Source of the DNA: an uncultured Sphingomonas sp.
GTDB lineage: Bacteria; Pseudomonadota; Alphaproteobacteria; Sphingomonadales; Sphingomonadaceae
Length of the DNA stretch: 42,273 bases
Assembly: GCF_913062585.1 (NCBI RefSeq)
Contig: NZ_CAJXWX010000031.1
Span: 1-42,273 of the forward strand
Reading direction: 5' to 3'
Shown: piece after piece, positions 42,148 through 42,273 of the stretch
How the letters are laid out: every line of letters begins with the position of its first letter
Position numbering within the stretch: position 1 is the first letter of the stretch
Notes under the pieces: generated by a model
Told to the model about the DNA's origin: nothing
The model's database searches: none
The model's input: only the letters and a program-made list of their open reading frames with translations
Translations under genes and position numbers: made by a program

Positions 42148-42273
42148 TCCGCGTCCTGCTAGTCCTGGCTGGGGCGGTATCGCCTGCGTCGCGGCTGGCG
42201 GATAGCTTTCGGCGTGACGACCTGTCGCGCTGGTCGGTCGAGGCCGAGCCCAGCGCGCGGATCACCGCGAAAA
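42144..42273 (+). CDS. Exported protein, start only (3' partial)
   Basis: Starts at the ATG overlapping the lyase stop by four bases and runs off the window. It has a short signal peptide (MIRVLLVLAGAVSPASRLA) followed by DSFRRDDLSRWSVEAE, which looks like the first strand of a concanavalin-like carbohydrate-binding domain often found beside pectin-degrading enzymes. With 43 residues visible the family cannot be fixed. Coupling to the lyase gene suggests a role in the same polysaccharide. Confidence 0.55.
   Translation, partial: MIRVLLVLAGAVSPASRLADSFRRDDLSRWSVEAEPSARITAK

Overview
The DNA is GC-rich and densely coding. It looks like an alphaproteobacterium, most likely Sphingomonadaceae, judging by its protein families: an RND system with a NodT-type outer membrane factor, an LldD next to an FCD-type GntR regulator, a Tat-exported exo-rhamnogalacturonan lyase, and a lipoprotein subtilase. 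Taxonomy was inferred from the look of the proteins, not from a search.

Layout. 1-4589 holds a four-gene cassette: MocR-type regulator (cut by the window edge), LysR regulator, aldo/keto reductase (AKR), MFS exporter. 4613-8167 holds a GNAT acetyltransferase coupled to a MarR-GNAT fusion behind a perfect palindrome, then an AraC regulator divergent from a second type of AKR with two spaced repeats between them. 8236-9897 holds a metallophosphoesterase and a sigma-like protein coupled to a tiny acidic protein. 10430-14185 encodes a lipoprotein-type subtilase with two small exported proteins. 14463-18737 is an unrecognised block: a coiled-coil protein, about 750 bases rich in palindromes, then five small genes. 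Two of the five are paralogues and one resembles a MobA/MobL relaxase domain. 18802-22038 holds a YcaQ-like DNA glycosylase, a serine hydrolase and an alpha/beta hydrolase. 22408-24582 holds a tyrosine integrase, a triple 12-base-period repeat and tRNA-Pro(TGG), the signature of a tRNA-integrated island that extends towards lower coordinates.

Beyond the tRNA, 24701-29314 repeats the left cassette in inverted orientation, at about 95-96 percent protein identity by hand count. The two copies are therefore a diverged 4.6 kb inverted pair around about 20 kb that includes the integrase. Just past it is a broken PhzF remnant.

29647-37256 holds a FixJ-type response regulator and histidine kinase, divergent from a three-gene RND efflux operon (adaptor, heavy-metal-type permease, NodT outer membrane channel). 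37261-42273 holds L-lactate dehydrogenase LldD, its probable GntR regulator with two matching operators, a PL26-like exo-rhamnogalacturonan lyase and the start of a further exported protein. A reasonable reading is a pectin/rhamnose locus, in which rhamnose released from rhamnogalacturonan is broken down to L-lactate and oxidised by LldD.
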